14,541 bases of DNA from Frankiales bacterium (GTDB taxonomy: Bacteria > Actinomycetota > Actinomycetes > Mycobacteriales > SCTD01), in NCBI GenBank assembly GCA_025965755.1, contig JAOPWI010000335.1:1-14541 (forward strand), written 5' to 3'. Both the position numbers and the translations under genes were made by a program. Of this stretch, positions 1 through 9,349 are shown in pieces. Positions within the stretch are counted from its first letter, which is position 1. Each line of letters opens with the position of its first letter. The notes beneath the pieces are model-generated. The model had not been told where the DNA came from and made no database searches. It worked only from the letters and a program-made list of their open reading frames with translations.

Positions 1-1
1 C

Positions 2-766
2 GGCGAGGCGGCGCTGGCCCGGCTGCGCGGCGAGGTCCCGGGCGCCTGCGCCGAGCTGGTGCGCCTCGACCTGGCCAGCCTGGCCTCGGTCGAGGCGGCC
101 GCGGCCGACGTGTCGGCCCGGCTCGACCGCCTGGACCTGCTCATCGACAACGCCGGCGTCATGGCCATTGCGCGCGAGCTCACCGAGGACGGCTTCGAGA
201 AGCAGCTCGGCACCAACCATCTCGGCCACTTCGCCCTGACCGGGCGGCTGCTGCCGCTGCTGCTGGCCGCCCCGGCACCGCGCGTCGTCGTCGTGTCCAG
301 CCAGGCGCACCGCAGCGGCCGGCTGAACCTCACCGACCTCATGAGCGAGCGCGCGTACACCCGGTGGGGCGCCTACGGGCAGAGCAAGCTGGCCAACCTG
401 CTCTTCGCCCACGAGCTGCACCGCCGGTCGGCCGGCGGGCCCCTGCTGGTCGCCGCCGCCCATCCGGGCTACGCCGCGACCAACCTGCAGAGCGGGCAGC
501 GCAGCCTGCTGCTCGAGCTGGGCATGAAGGTCGGCAACCTGCTCCTCGCGCAGTCCGACCGCCGGGGCGCCTGGCCGCAGCTCTACGCCGCGACGATGGG
601 GGACGTGCAGGGCGACGACTACTTCGGGCCGGACGGCATCGGGCAGACCCGTGGCCACCCGCGCCGCGTCGGCCGCAGCCAGCAGGCGCAGGACGAGGTG
701 GCCGGCCAGCTGCTCTGGACCGTCTCGGAGGAGCTGACCGGCGTCACGTACGACGCGCTGGGCTGA
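2..766 (+). CDS. Short-chain dehydrogenase/reductase (SDR), 5' end missing
   Basis: NAD(P)-dependent oxidoreductase of the classical SDR superfamily; 254 residues are present and the frame is open to the left edge, so the N-terminus with the GxxxGxG cofactor-binding glycines lies outside the window. Visible motifs are NAGV (fragment residues 50-53), which stabilises the central sheet, a serine pair after VVVV (about 99-100) as the likely catalytic Ser, and the catalytic YxxxK pair as YGQSK (Tyr125, Lys129), followed by a helix LANLLFAHEL. The TNHLGHF stretch and the HPGYAATNL segment after the active site resemble the retinol-dehydrogenase-like/WW-domain-oxidoreductase-like group common in actinobacteria. 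The family assignment is firm; the substrate cannot be read from the sequence. It converges on etfA and is separated from it by a strong hairpin. Confidence 0.9.
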   Translation, partial: GEAALARLRGEVPGACAELVRLDLASLASVEAAAADVSARLDRLDLLIDNAGVMAIARELTEDGFEKQLGTNHLGHFALTGRLLPLLLAAPAPRVVVVSSQAHRSGRLNLTDLMSERAYTRWGAYGQSKLANLLFAHELHRRSAGGPLLVAAAHPGYAATNLQSGQRSLLLELGMKVGNLLLAQSDRRGAWPQLYAATMGDVQGDDYFGPDGIGQTRGHPRRVGRSQQAQDEVAGQLLWTVSEELTGVTYDALG

Positions 767-773
767 GAACGCA

Positions 774-807
774 CCGGACCCCGGCAGCCGAGGCTGCCGG
801 GGTCCGG
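774..807. terminator. Perfect 16-bp hairpin between convergent SDR and etfA
   Basis: Bases 774-789 and 792-807 are perfect inverted complements (16 bp, GC-rich) around a central GA. The hairpin lies in the 57-base gap between the stop codons of the SDR gene (+) and etfA (-), exactly where a shared bidirectional terminator is expected. No T-run follows on either strand, as is common for hairpin-only terminators in actinobacteria. Structure is seen directly; terminator function is inferred. Confidence 0.8.
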
Positions 808-823
808 GACGTGCGGGGTGCGG

Positions 824-1777
824 CTAGCCCTTGCGCTTGCCGATCTCCTCGGTGAGCTGCGGGACGACCGTGAACAGGTCGCCCACGAGGCCGAAGTCGG
901 CCAGCTCGAAGATCGGGGCCTCGGGGTCCTTGTTGACCGCGACGATCGTCTTGCTGGTCTGCATGCCGGCGCGGTGCTGGATGGCGCCCGAGATGCCGAC
1001 CGCGATGTAGAGCTGCGGCGACACGGTCTGGCCGGTCTGGCCGACCTGGTTCTGGTGCGGGTACCAGCCGGCGTCGGTCGCGGCGCGCGAGGCGCCGACG
1101 GCCGCACCGAGCGAGTCGGCGAGGGCCTCGACGATGCCGAAGTTCTCCGCACCGCCCATGCCGCGACCGCCGGAGACGACGACCGAGGCGTCGGCGAGCG
1201 CCGGGCGGCCGCCCTTGCTCTCGATGACGCGGTCGACGACCTTGGCCGCCTTGTCGGAGTCGGAGAAGGTCGCGGTGACCTGCTCGACGGTGCCGGCACC
1301 CGGGGCCTCGACCGGAGCGGTCGAGTTCGGGCGGACGGCGATGATCGGGACGCCGCTGGCGACCTGGGACTTCACCGAGACGGTGCCACCGAAGATCGGC
1401 TGCTCCGCGACGAGGTCGGACGTGAGGCCGACGGCGTCGGTGATGATGCCGCTGCCGACCTTGACGGCGGTGCGGGCGCCGACCTCCTTGCCCTCGGCGT
1501 TGCTCGGGACGAGCACCGCCACGGGGGACTTCTCGGTGATGAGCTGGGCCAGCACGGCGGCCTTGGGACCCGTCAGGAAGCCGTCGATCTCCTCGGCCTC
1601 GCAGACGTAGACCTTCTCCGCGCCGTACGCGGCGAGCTTCTCGGCCGCGGCGCTCGCACCCTTGCCGAGCACGACCGCGGACGGCGTGCCGAGCTCGCGG
1701 GCGAGCGTGAGCAGCTCGTAGCTGACCTTCTTGGGAGCACCCTCGACGTGGTCGACAAGGACCAGGACCTCAGACAT
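824..1777 (-). CDS. etfA: Electron transfer flavoprotein subunit alpha
   Basis: FAD-binding alpha subunit (FixB/EtfA family) of the soluble heterodimeric electron transfer flavoprotein, which accepts electrons from acyl-CoA and related dehydrogenases in the cytoplasm and passes them to ETF:quinone oxidoreductase. It has 317 residues, the normal family length. The N-terminal half (about 1-185) is the adenine-nucleotide-alpha-hydrolase-like fold. The C-terminal FAD domain carries GGRGMGG (203-209), the [10 protein letters not shown] loop (about 240-249) and the family signature from [17 protein letters not shown] (256 onward) to NKDPEAPIF. The ATG start lies 14 bases after the etfB stop, with a GAGAGG ribosome site overlapping that stop codon, so the two subunits are translated from one message. 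The gene ends at the hairpin at 774-807. Confidence 0.97.
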   Translation of the reverse strand: MSEVLVLVDHVEGAPKKVSYELLTLARELGTPSAVVLGKGASAAAEKLAAYGAEKVYVCEAEEIDGFLTGPKAAVLAQLITEKSPVAVLVPSNAEGKEVGARTAVKVGSGIITDAVGLTSDLVAEQPIFGGTVSVKSQVASGVPIIAVRPNSTAPVEAPGAGTVEQVTATFSDSDKAAKVVDRVIESKGGRPALADASVVVSGGRGMGGAENFGIVEALADSLGAAVGASRAATDAGWYPHQNQVGQTGQTVSPQLYIAVGISGAIQHRAGMQTSKTIVAVNKDPEAPIFELADFGLVGDLFTVVPQLTEEIGKRKG

Positions 1778-1787
1778 GTGGTCGATA

Positions 1788-1793
1788 CCTCTC
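1788..1793 (-). promoter_or_regulatory. etfA ribosome binding site overlapping the etfB stop
   Basis: On the minus strand GAGAGG sits 10 bases before the etfA ATG and shares two bases with the etfB TGA. This suggests translational coupling between the two subunits, inferred from spacing. Confidence 0.65.
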
Positions 1794-2571
1794 AGACGAG
1801 CTTCTGCGACGCGAGGTACTCGGCGACCTTCACGCCGCCATCACCCTCGTCCTTGACGATCTGGCCGGCCTGGCGCGGCGGCTTGTTGCTGAACTCGACG
1901 ACCTGCGACGGCGCGCTGGCCAGGCCGACCCGGTCGGCCTCGATGCCGGCATCGGCCAGCGTCAGGGTCGTGAGCGGCTTCTTCTTGGCCGCCATGATCC
2001 CCTTGAACGAGGGGTAGCGCGGCTCGTTGATCTTCTCGACGACGCTGACGATCGCCGGGGTCGAGGCCTCGACGACGTCGTAGCCGTTGTCGGTCTGGCG
2101 CTCGATCCGGACGGTGCCGCCGTCGACGGTGACCTTGCGGGCACCCGACAGCTGCGGCTGGCCCAGGCGCTCGGCCAGCAGCGGCGTCATGATCGCCATC
2201 CGGGAGTCGGTCGCCTCGGAGCCGGCGATGACCAGGTCGTACTCGAGCGTGCCGAGCACCTTGGCCAGCGCGTACGAGGTCTGCACCGCGTCCGACCCGT
2301 GCAGCGCCGGGTCGGAGAGGTGGACGGCCTTGTCCGCACCCATGGACAGGGCCTTGCGGATGGTCTCGACCCCGCGGTCCGGCGCCATCGAGACGATGGT
2401 CACCTCGCCGCCCTGGTCGGCCTGGATCCGCAGCGCCTCCTCGACGGCGTACTCGTCGATCTCGTTCATCACGACGTCGACCGACGCGCGGTCCAGCGTC
2501 TTGTCAGTCGCGTCGAGCTTGCGCTCGGCCCAGGTGTCAGGCACCTGCTTCACCAGTACGACGATGTTCAT
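1792..2571 (-). CDS. etfB: Electron transfer flavoprotein subunit beta
   Basis: Beta subunit (FixA/EtfB family), which binds AMP structurally and docks the partner dehydrogenases of the EtfBA flavoprotein. The frame runs far upstream, but the start is set at the ATG giving MNIVVLVKQVPDT, the conserved N-terminus of the family; this gives 259 residues, the usual length. A GGAGG lies 13 bases upstream, slightly farther than ideal. The ETF-beta signature is visible near residues 155-176 (IERQTDNGYDVVEASTPAIV), followed by PRYPSFKGIMAAKKKP (about 184-199), part of the partner-recognition region in this family. It is the first gene of etfB-etfA. The upstream gene on the same strand encodes an enoyl-CoA hydratase, which fits a role in fatty-acid oxidation. 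Confidence 0.96.
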   Translation of the reverse strand: MNIVVLVKQVPDTWAERKLDATDKTLDRASVDVVMNEIDEYAVEEALRIQADQGGEVTIVSMAPDRGVETIRKALSMGADKAVHLSDPALHGSDAVQTSYALAKVLGTLEYDLVIAGSEATDSRMAIMTPLLAERLGQPQLSGARKVTVDGGTVRIERQTDNGYDVVEASTPAIVSVVEKINEPRYPSFKGIMAAKKKPLTTLTLADAGIEADRVGLASAPSQVVEFSNKPPRQAGQIVKDEGDGGVKVAEYLASQKLV

Positions 2572-2758
2572 GCTCGGGCGCCGACCTCCGTCAGCCTCGG
2601 GCGCGGGAGGACCCGCGCGCTCTGTGTTCGAGGGTGAGGGGCACGGTATCGGGGTGCAACCCGAGCCCTGCCTCCGCCCCCGTGTCCGCGACGTTACCTG
2701 CGGGTAGCGAACCCGTGCCGCGCAGCTCGCGCCGCGCGGCCCGGGTGTGACCAAGCGC
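2572..2758 (-). promoter_or_regulatory. Leader/promoter region upstream of etfB
   Basis: A 187-base gap without a credible gene, between the enoyl-CoA hydratase stop and the etfB start. On the minus strand it holds the etfB ribosome site (GGAGG, 2585-2589), two weak -10-like hexamers (TAACGT at 2691-2696 and TACCGT at 2643-2648, neither with a good -35) and a TTGCAC (2655-2660) with a poor CACCCT 17 bases on. It also holds short inverted repeats at 2701-2715 (CGGGT-5-ACCCG) and 2652-2662 (GGGT-3-ACCC). An independent etfBA promoter here is likely because of the gap, but I cannot choose which hexamer is used. Confidence 0.35.
2717..2740 (-). terminator. Possible hairpin terminator after the enoyl-CoA hydratase gene
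   Basis: Bases 2717-2723 (GCCGCGC) pair with 2734-2740 (GCGCGGC) around a 10-base loop, 18 bases past the hydratase stop codon. There is no T-run, and GC-rich DNA makes such stems by chance, so this is a weak call. If real, it would separate the hydratase transcript from etfBA. Confidence 0.3.
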
Positions 2759-3538
2759 TCAGCGCCCGGTGAACACCGCCTTGCCGGGGCCGTTGGCCAT
2801 AAAGGACTCCATGCCGGCCGCGCGGTCCTCGGTGGCGAACAGCGAGGCGAACAGCTGCGACTCCAGGCGCAGCGCGCTGTCCAGGTCGAGCTCGATGCCG
2901 TCGTCGACCGCCAGCTTGGCCGCGCGCAGGGCGACCGCCGGCCCCTGGGCGTAGGTGTTGGCCATCTCGACCGCGGTGCTGTAGACGTCGGCCTTGGGCA
3001 CGACGCGGTCGGCCAGACCGATCGCCAGCGCCTCCTGCGCGTCGATGAACCGGCCGGTGAAGATCAGGTCCTTGGCCTTGGCCGGGCCCACCAGGCGGGT
3101 GAGGCGCTGCGTGCCTCCGGCGCCCGGGATGATGCCGAGCAGGATCTCCGGCTGGCCCATCTTGGCGTCGTCCGCGACGACCCGGAAGTCGGCGCACATC
3201 GACAGCTCGCAGCCACCGCCCAGCGCGTAGCCCGTGACCGCGGCGATCACCGGCTTCGGGATCTGGGCGACCGCCCGGAAGCAGTCCTGCAGCCGGCGGG
3301 CCCGGCTGAGCATGTCCACGTAGGACATGCCGGCCATCTCCTTGATGTCCGCGCCGGCGGCGAAGACCCGCTCGCCGCCGTACAGCACGACGGCGCGGAT
3401 CGCGGGATCGGCGGTCGCCTGCTCGGCGAGCTCGCGGATCTCCTCCTGCATCTGCGCGTCGAGCGCGTTCATCTTGGGCCGGTCGAGCCGGATCGTCCCG
3501 ACTGCGCCGTCCACTTCGAGCCGCACGAACTCGCCCAC
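2759..3538 (-). CDS. Enoyl-CoA hydratase (crotonase family)
   Basis: Hydrates trans-2-enoyl-CoA to 3-hydroxyacyl-CoA in beta-oxidation. The open frame extends over a thousand bases upstream, but a GTG at 3538 is preceded five bases away by AGGAGG and gives 259 residues starting MGEFVRLEVDG, the normal length and N-terminus. Crotonase features are in order: NALD (24-27), the oxyanion-hole segment FAAGADIKEM (59-68), GYALGGGCELSMCADF (103-118) and GQPEILLGIIPGAGGTQRL (128-146). Both catalytic glutamates of true hydratases are present (Glu111 and Glu131), which argues against an isomerase or hydrolase branch. The sequence resembles the short-chain EchA8/PaaF-like hydratases of actinobacteria. 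It is transcribed towards etfBA and divergently from the alpha/beta hydrolase gene. Confidence 0.93.
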   Translation of the reverse strand: MGEFVRLEVDGAVGTIRLDRPKMNALDAQMQEEIRELAEQATADPAIRAVVLYGGERVFAAGADIKEMAGMSYVDMLSRARRLQDCFRAVAQIPKPVIAAVTGYALGGGCELSMCADFRVVADDAKMGQPEILLGIIPGAGGTQRLTRLVGPAKAKDLIFTGRFIDAQEALAIGLADRVVPKADVYSTAVEMANTYAQGPAVALRAAKLAVDDGIELDLDSALRLESQLFASLFATEDRAAGMESFMANGPGKAVFTGR

Positions 3539-3542
3539 GTCG

Positions 3543-3549
3543 TCCTCCT
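3543..3549 (-). promoter_or_regulatory. Ribosome binding site fixing the GTG start of the enoyl-CoA hydratase
   Basis: The minus strand reads AGGAGGA just before the GTG at 3538, with 5 bases between AGGAGG and the GTG. This near-perfect Shine-Dalgarno decides the start inside a much longer open frame. Confidence 0.85.
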
Positions 3550-3570
3550 GGATGGCTGCTGGTGAGCCGG

Positions 3571-3576
3571 ACCCTA
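3571..3576 (-). promoter_or_regulatory. Candidate -10 box for the enoyl-CoA hydratase gene
   Basis: The minus strand reads TAGGGT (TAnnnT type) 32 bases before the GTG start, leaving room for a short leader holding the AGGAGG site. No convincing -35 hexamer is seen 16-18 bases further upstream. The surrounding 153-base divergent gap (3539-3691) also holds a CGTGC-4-GCACG inverted repeat at 3653-3666, which could be an operator. I found no TAnnnT box for the plus-strand gene. Confidence 0.4.
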
Positions 3577-3680
3577 GTGGGACAGCGGCGCGCGGCTCCG
3601 GCGGCGATCCCCCGGCGGGACTGCGCCATCCGGCCCTGCGGACCCGGCCGCACGTGCCGATGCACGGGACACCCGACCGC

Positions 3681-3686
3681 AGGAGA
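3681..3686 (+). promoter_or_regulatory. Ribosome binding site of the alpha/beta hydrolase gene
   Basis: AGGAGA lies 5 bases before the ATG at 3692, in the normal range, and supports that start over upstream in-frame codons. Confidence 0.75.
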
Positions 3687-3691
3687 TCCCG

Positions 3692-4564
3692 ATGGCTGCG
3701 AGCCCCGCCCCCACCTGGCGAGATGTCGAGGTCGACGGCGCGGTCGTGCGCCTCATGGAGGCGGGGCCCGCGAGCGCTCCCGTCCTGCTGTTCCTGCACG
3801 GCTGGGGACTGTCCCCGCGGGCGTACGCCGAGGGCGTCACCCGCCTGACGGCCGCGGGCGTCCGGGTGCTGGCGCCCTGCCTGCCCGGCTTCGGCGGCAG
3901 CGACGGCCCCCCGCTGACCGGCATCGACCTGCCGGCGTACGCCGCGCGGATCGGCCGGCTGCTGGACGTGCTCGGTGTGGTGCAGCCGGTCTTCGTGGCC
4001 GGGCACTCGTTCGGAGGCGGTGTGGCGCTGCAGCTGGCGTCGGACCGGCCGGACCGGATCCGCTCCCTGACCCTGGTCAACTCCGTCGGCGGAGCCCCGA
4101 GCCGGCGCCGCGGCATGGTCGACGCCTCCTGGCTGCGCCGGGCGGCCGGAGCGGTCAGGGACACGTCCCGGTGCGACCTGCTGCGCAGCGCGCCGTCGCT
4201 GGTGCGCGAGCTCGTCCCCAACCTGCTGCGCAAGCCGGTCACGATGGCGCTGACCGCCCACCTGGCCCTGACCGCCTCGCTCGCCGGCCAGGCGCAGGCG
4301 CTGATCGCCCAGGGCGTGCCGGTGCTGTTCGTGTGGGGCGACGACGACCGCCTCATCGCGCCGGGCGCCCTCGGCGGCCTGGTCAGCTCGCTGCCCGCGG
4401 AGGTCGTGCACGGCTCGCACGGCTGGCTGCTGAGCGAGCCGGAGGCGTTCGCCGCACTGCTGCGCAACGCGCTGGTCGTGCACGCCATGCTCGAGCGCAC
4501 CGGTCGCGGCCTGGCCGTACGGCTGCCCCCGGGCAGGCGGCTGGCCGACCTGCTGCCCAGCTGA
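3692..4564 (+). CDS. Alpha/beta hydrolase, substrate unknown
   Basis: Cytoplasmic alpha/beta-hydrolase-fold enzyme of 290 residues with a complete catalytic apparatus: oxyanion-hole HGWG (36-39), a PGFGGSD turn (65-71), nucleophile elbow GHSFGG with Ser106 (104-109), an acid in WGDDDRL (Asp217-219) and the catalytic His243 in GSHGW. The cap region (about 137-205) is basic and helical. No signal peptide is seen. The elbow and the PGFGGSD turn fit the broad esterase/C-C hydrolase/epoxide-hydrolase-like group, and nothing points to a specific substrate. It lies a few bases upstream of glgX on the same strand, so it may share a transcript with it; whether it acts in glucan metabolism is unknown. 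Confidence 0.9.
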   Translation: MAASPAPTWRDVEVDGAVVRLMEAGPASAPVLLFLHGWGLSPRAYAEGVTRLTAAGVRVLAPCLPGFGGSDGPPLTGIDLPAYAARIGRLLDVLGVVQPVFVAGHSFGGGVALQLASDRPDRIRSLTLVNSVGGAPSRRRGMVDASWLRRAAGAVRDTSRCDLLRSAPSLVRELVPNLLRKPVTMALTAHLALTASLAGQAQALIAQGVPVLFVWGDDDRLIAPGALGGLVSSLPAEVVHGSHGWLLSEPEAFAALLRNALVVHAMLERTGRGLAVRLPPGRRLADLLPS

Positions 4565-4586
4565 CCGGTGCGTGCACAGTGGTGCC

Positions 4587-6678
<2,092 letters not shown>

Positions 6679-6692
<14 letters not shown>

Positions 6693-9228
6693 GCAGCCCG
6701 AGGTCGGCGTCGCCCGGCAGCAGCGCGTGGTGCGGCTGCACGCGGACGGTGTAGCCGAAGGCACCCGGCCGCTCCAGGGTGACCGCGCCCTCGAAGCGCC
6801 ACAGCCCGTCCTCGCCCTGCTCGACGAGGGTGAGCGGGCGCACCGCGGGCGAGCGCAGCTCGTCGGCCTCGTCGACCCGGCCGAAGGCCACCGACACCGA
6901 CACCTGCTCCGGCTGGAGCCCGCCGAGGTCGATCGAGGCGCGCAGGTCCAGGGTGGCGCCGACCTGCGGGGTGTCCACCCCGCCGGACGTCTCGACGTGG
7001 ACGACGTGCACGCCCGGCCAGGCCGCCGAGACCTGCGAGCGCCAGCCGGCCAGCTCGCGGGCCGGGTCGTAGCCGCTGCCCGACAGCGCGCGGGACGCCT
7101 TCGCCGCCGGCGCATAGAGCTGGTGGACGTAGTCACGCACCATGCGGCTGGCCAGCACCTTGGGGCCGGTGGTCTGCAGGGTGTGCCGGACCATGTCGAT
7201 CCACCGCTGCGGGACGCCGTGGTCGTCGCGGTCGTAGAACCGCGCGCGCACCTGCTTCTCGACCAGCTCGTAGAACGCGGACGCCTCGAGGGCGTCCCGG
7301 CGGTGCGGGTCCTCCACACCGTCGGCGGTCGGGATCGCCCAGCCGTTCTCGCCGTCGTACATCTCGTCCCACCAGCCGTCCAGGATCGACAGGTTGAGGC
7401 CGCCGTTCAGGGCCGACTTCATGCCGGACGTGCCGCACGCCTCGAGCGGGCGCAGCGGGTTGTTGAGCCACACGTCACAGCCGCCGTACAGGTAGCGGGC
7501 CATGCCGATGTCGTAGTCGGGCAGGAACGCGATGCGGTGGCGGACGTCGGCCGCGTCGGCGAAGCGGACGATCTGCTGCACCAGCTCCTTGCCGCCGTCG
7601 TCGGCCGGGTGCGCCTTGCCGGCGATGACCATCTGGATCGGGCGCTCCGGGTCCAGCAGCAGCGAGGTCAGCCGCTCGGGGTCGCGCATCATCAGCGTGA
7701 GGCGCTTGTACGACGGCACCCGGCGGGCGAAGCCGATGGTCAGGATGTCGGGGTCGAAGACGGTGGACGTCCAGCCCAGCTCGGCGTCGGTCGCCCCCCG
7801 CTGCAGCCACGACTCGCGCAGGCGGCGACGGACCTCGTGCACCAGGCGCTCGCGCAGCACCCGGCGGGTGCCCCAGATGCTGGTGTCCGGCACCGACGCG
7901 ATGCCCTCCCAGCCCTGGGCCTCGGTGATGAGCGTGCGGCCGAGCTCGCGCTCGGCCAGCTCGAACACCTCGCGGGCGACCCAGGTGGGGGCGTGCACGC
8001 CGTTGGTGACCGAGCTGATCGGCACCTCGCTGGCGTCGAAGCCGGGCCACAGGCCGGAGAACATGTCGCGGCTGACGATGCCGTGCAGCTTGGCCACGCC
8101 GTTGCGCCGCTGCGCCATGCGCAGGCCCATGTGGGCCATGTTGAACACGTCCGGGTCGTCCTCGGCGCCGAGCTCGAGGATGCGGTCGACCGGCACGCCC
8201 TCGAGGGCGTTGTCGCCACCGAAGTAGCGCCGGATGAGCTCGCACGGGAAGCGGTCGATGCCGGCCGGGACCGGCGTGTGGGTGGTGAAGACGGTGCCGG
8301 CGCGGACCGCCTCGCGGGCCCCGTCGTAGTCCAGGCCCTGGGCCACCAGCTCGCGCACGCGCTCCAGGCCGAGGAAGCCGGCGTGGCCCTCGTTGGTGTG
8401 GAACACCTCGGGCGCCGGGTCGCCGGTCAGCGCGGTGTAGGCGCGGATCGCGCGCACGCCGCCGATGCCGAGCAGCATCTCCTGGTGCAGGCGGTGGTCC
8501 GTGCCGCCGCCGTACAGCCGGTCGGTGACCTCGCGCATGCCCGCGTCGTTGGCCTCGATGTCGCTGTCCAGCAGCAGCAGCGGCACCCGGCCGACCTGGG
8601 CCTTCCAGACGTGGGCGTGCAGGGTGCGTCCCTCCGGCATGCCGACGCTGACCTCGACCGGGCTGCCGTCCGCGGCGGTGACCAGCGACAGCGGCAGGCC
8701 GTGCGGGTCGAGCGGGGGGTAGCGCTCCTGCTGCCAGCCCTCGGCGTTGAGCGACTGCTTGAAGTAGCCGGCCCGGTAGAGCAGGCCGACGCCCACGATC
8801 GGCACGCCCAGGTCGGACGCCGCCTTGAGGTGGTCGCCGGCCAGGATGCCGAGGCCGCCGGAGTCCTGCGGGAGCACCTCGGTGATGCCGAACTCGGGCG
8901 AGAAGTACGCGATCGAGGCCGGCGCGTCCGCGAGCGACTGGTACCACTTGGGCTCGGTCAGGTAGGTCTGCAGGTCGGCGTGGGCGGCGCGCAGGCGGCC
9001 GAGGAAGTCCTCGTCGACGGCCAGCGCGGCCAGGCGCTCGGGGGCGACCTCGCCGAGCAGCTGCACGGGGTCCTGCCGGACCGCCTGCCAGACCTCGGGG
9101 TCGACGGAGGCGAACAGGTCGAGCGACGGGTGGTGCCAGGACCACCGCAGGTTGTTGACCAGCTCTCCCAGCGGAGCGAGCGGCGCGGGTAGCGCGAGGC
9201 GGACGGTGAATCGGCGGAGAGCTCTCAC
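6679..9228 (-). CDS. glgP: Alpha-glucan (glycogen/maltodextrin) phosphorylase
   Basis: PLP-dependent GT35 enzyme that removes terminal glucose from alpha-1,4-glucans as glucose 1-phosphate. It has 849 residues and belongs to the subgroup with a DUF3417 N-terminal domain (about 1-115, containing NLRWSWHHP and EVWQAV), not the E. coli MalP/GlgP type. The active site is visible: SPEFGI (110-115), DSGGLGILAGDH (122-133), HTNEGH (277-282), RRVPSYKR (502-509) and ACGTSGMKSALNGG (597-610), where Lys604 is the expected PLP lysine. A C-terminal beta-rich extension covers about 735-849. The GTG start giving MRALRRFTVR matches the family N-terminus; it has no Shine-Dalgarno but a -10 box 7 bases upstream, suggesting a leaderless message. 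It converges on glgX and diverges from glgE. Confidence 0.95.
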
Positions 9229-9235
9229 CCGGGCG

Positions 9236-9241
9236 ACGATA
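9236..9241 (-). promoter_or_regulatory. Predicted -10 box of glgP (leaderless start)
   Basis: The minus strand reads TATCGT, 7 bases before the glgP GTG, so transcription would begin at or next to the start codon. There is no Shine-Dalgarno in between. No clear -35 is seen. The box lies in the most A/T-rich patch of the intergenic region. Confidence 0.55.
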
Positions 9242-9261
9242 AAGGGTTACCGGCCAGTAGC

Positions 9262-9285
9262 CCCGGAGCGCCGGCCCGGTCCGGG
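9262..9285. repeat. Inverted repeat between glgP and glgE
   Basis: CCCGGA (9262-9267) and TCCGGG (9280-9285) are inverted complements around 12 bases, close behind the glgP -10 box. A second short palindrome, TCCCC-G-GGGGA, lies at 9303-9313, next to the -35 zone of glgE. Either could be an operator or a product of GC-rich composition. Confidence 0.3.
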
Positions 9286-9336
9286 AGAGATCGCGAACGC
9301 CCTCCCCGGGGGACGTTCGGCAGTGGACCGCCTGGG

Positions 9337-9342
9337 TACGGT
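9337..9342 (+). promoter_or_regulatory. Predicted -10 box of the glgE operon (leaderless start)
   Basis: TACGGT is followed by exactly 7 bases and then the ATG at 9350, so the transcript would start at or beside the A of the ATG. No Shine-Dalgarno occurs in the preceding 30 bases. The -35 zone holds only a weak TTC-containing match. Confidence 0.55.
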
Positions 9343-9349
9343 GCGCCCG

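Noticed and set aside
2701..2715. tRNA T-arm-like sequence GGGTTCGCTACCC on the minus strand
   Set aside because: The loop lacks the conserved purine/A positions of a T-loop, and no acceptor, D or anticodon arms are seen in the flanks.
6727..9192. 821-codon open frame on the plus strand opposite glgP
   Set aside because: Exact antisense shadow of glgP, with a His/Val/Ala/Gly/Arg-rich translation and no domain. The glgP frame has full catalytic motifs.
9152..9349. Upstream extension of the glgE frame (66 codons)
   Set aside because: It would run antisense into glgP, is Arg/Pro-rich and does not match the GlgE N-terminus, which begins at the ATG at 9350.
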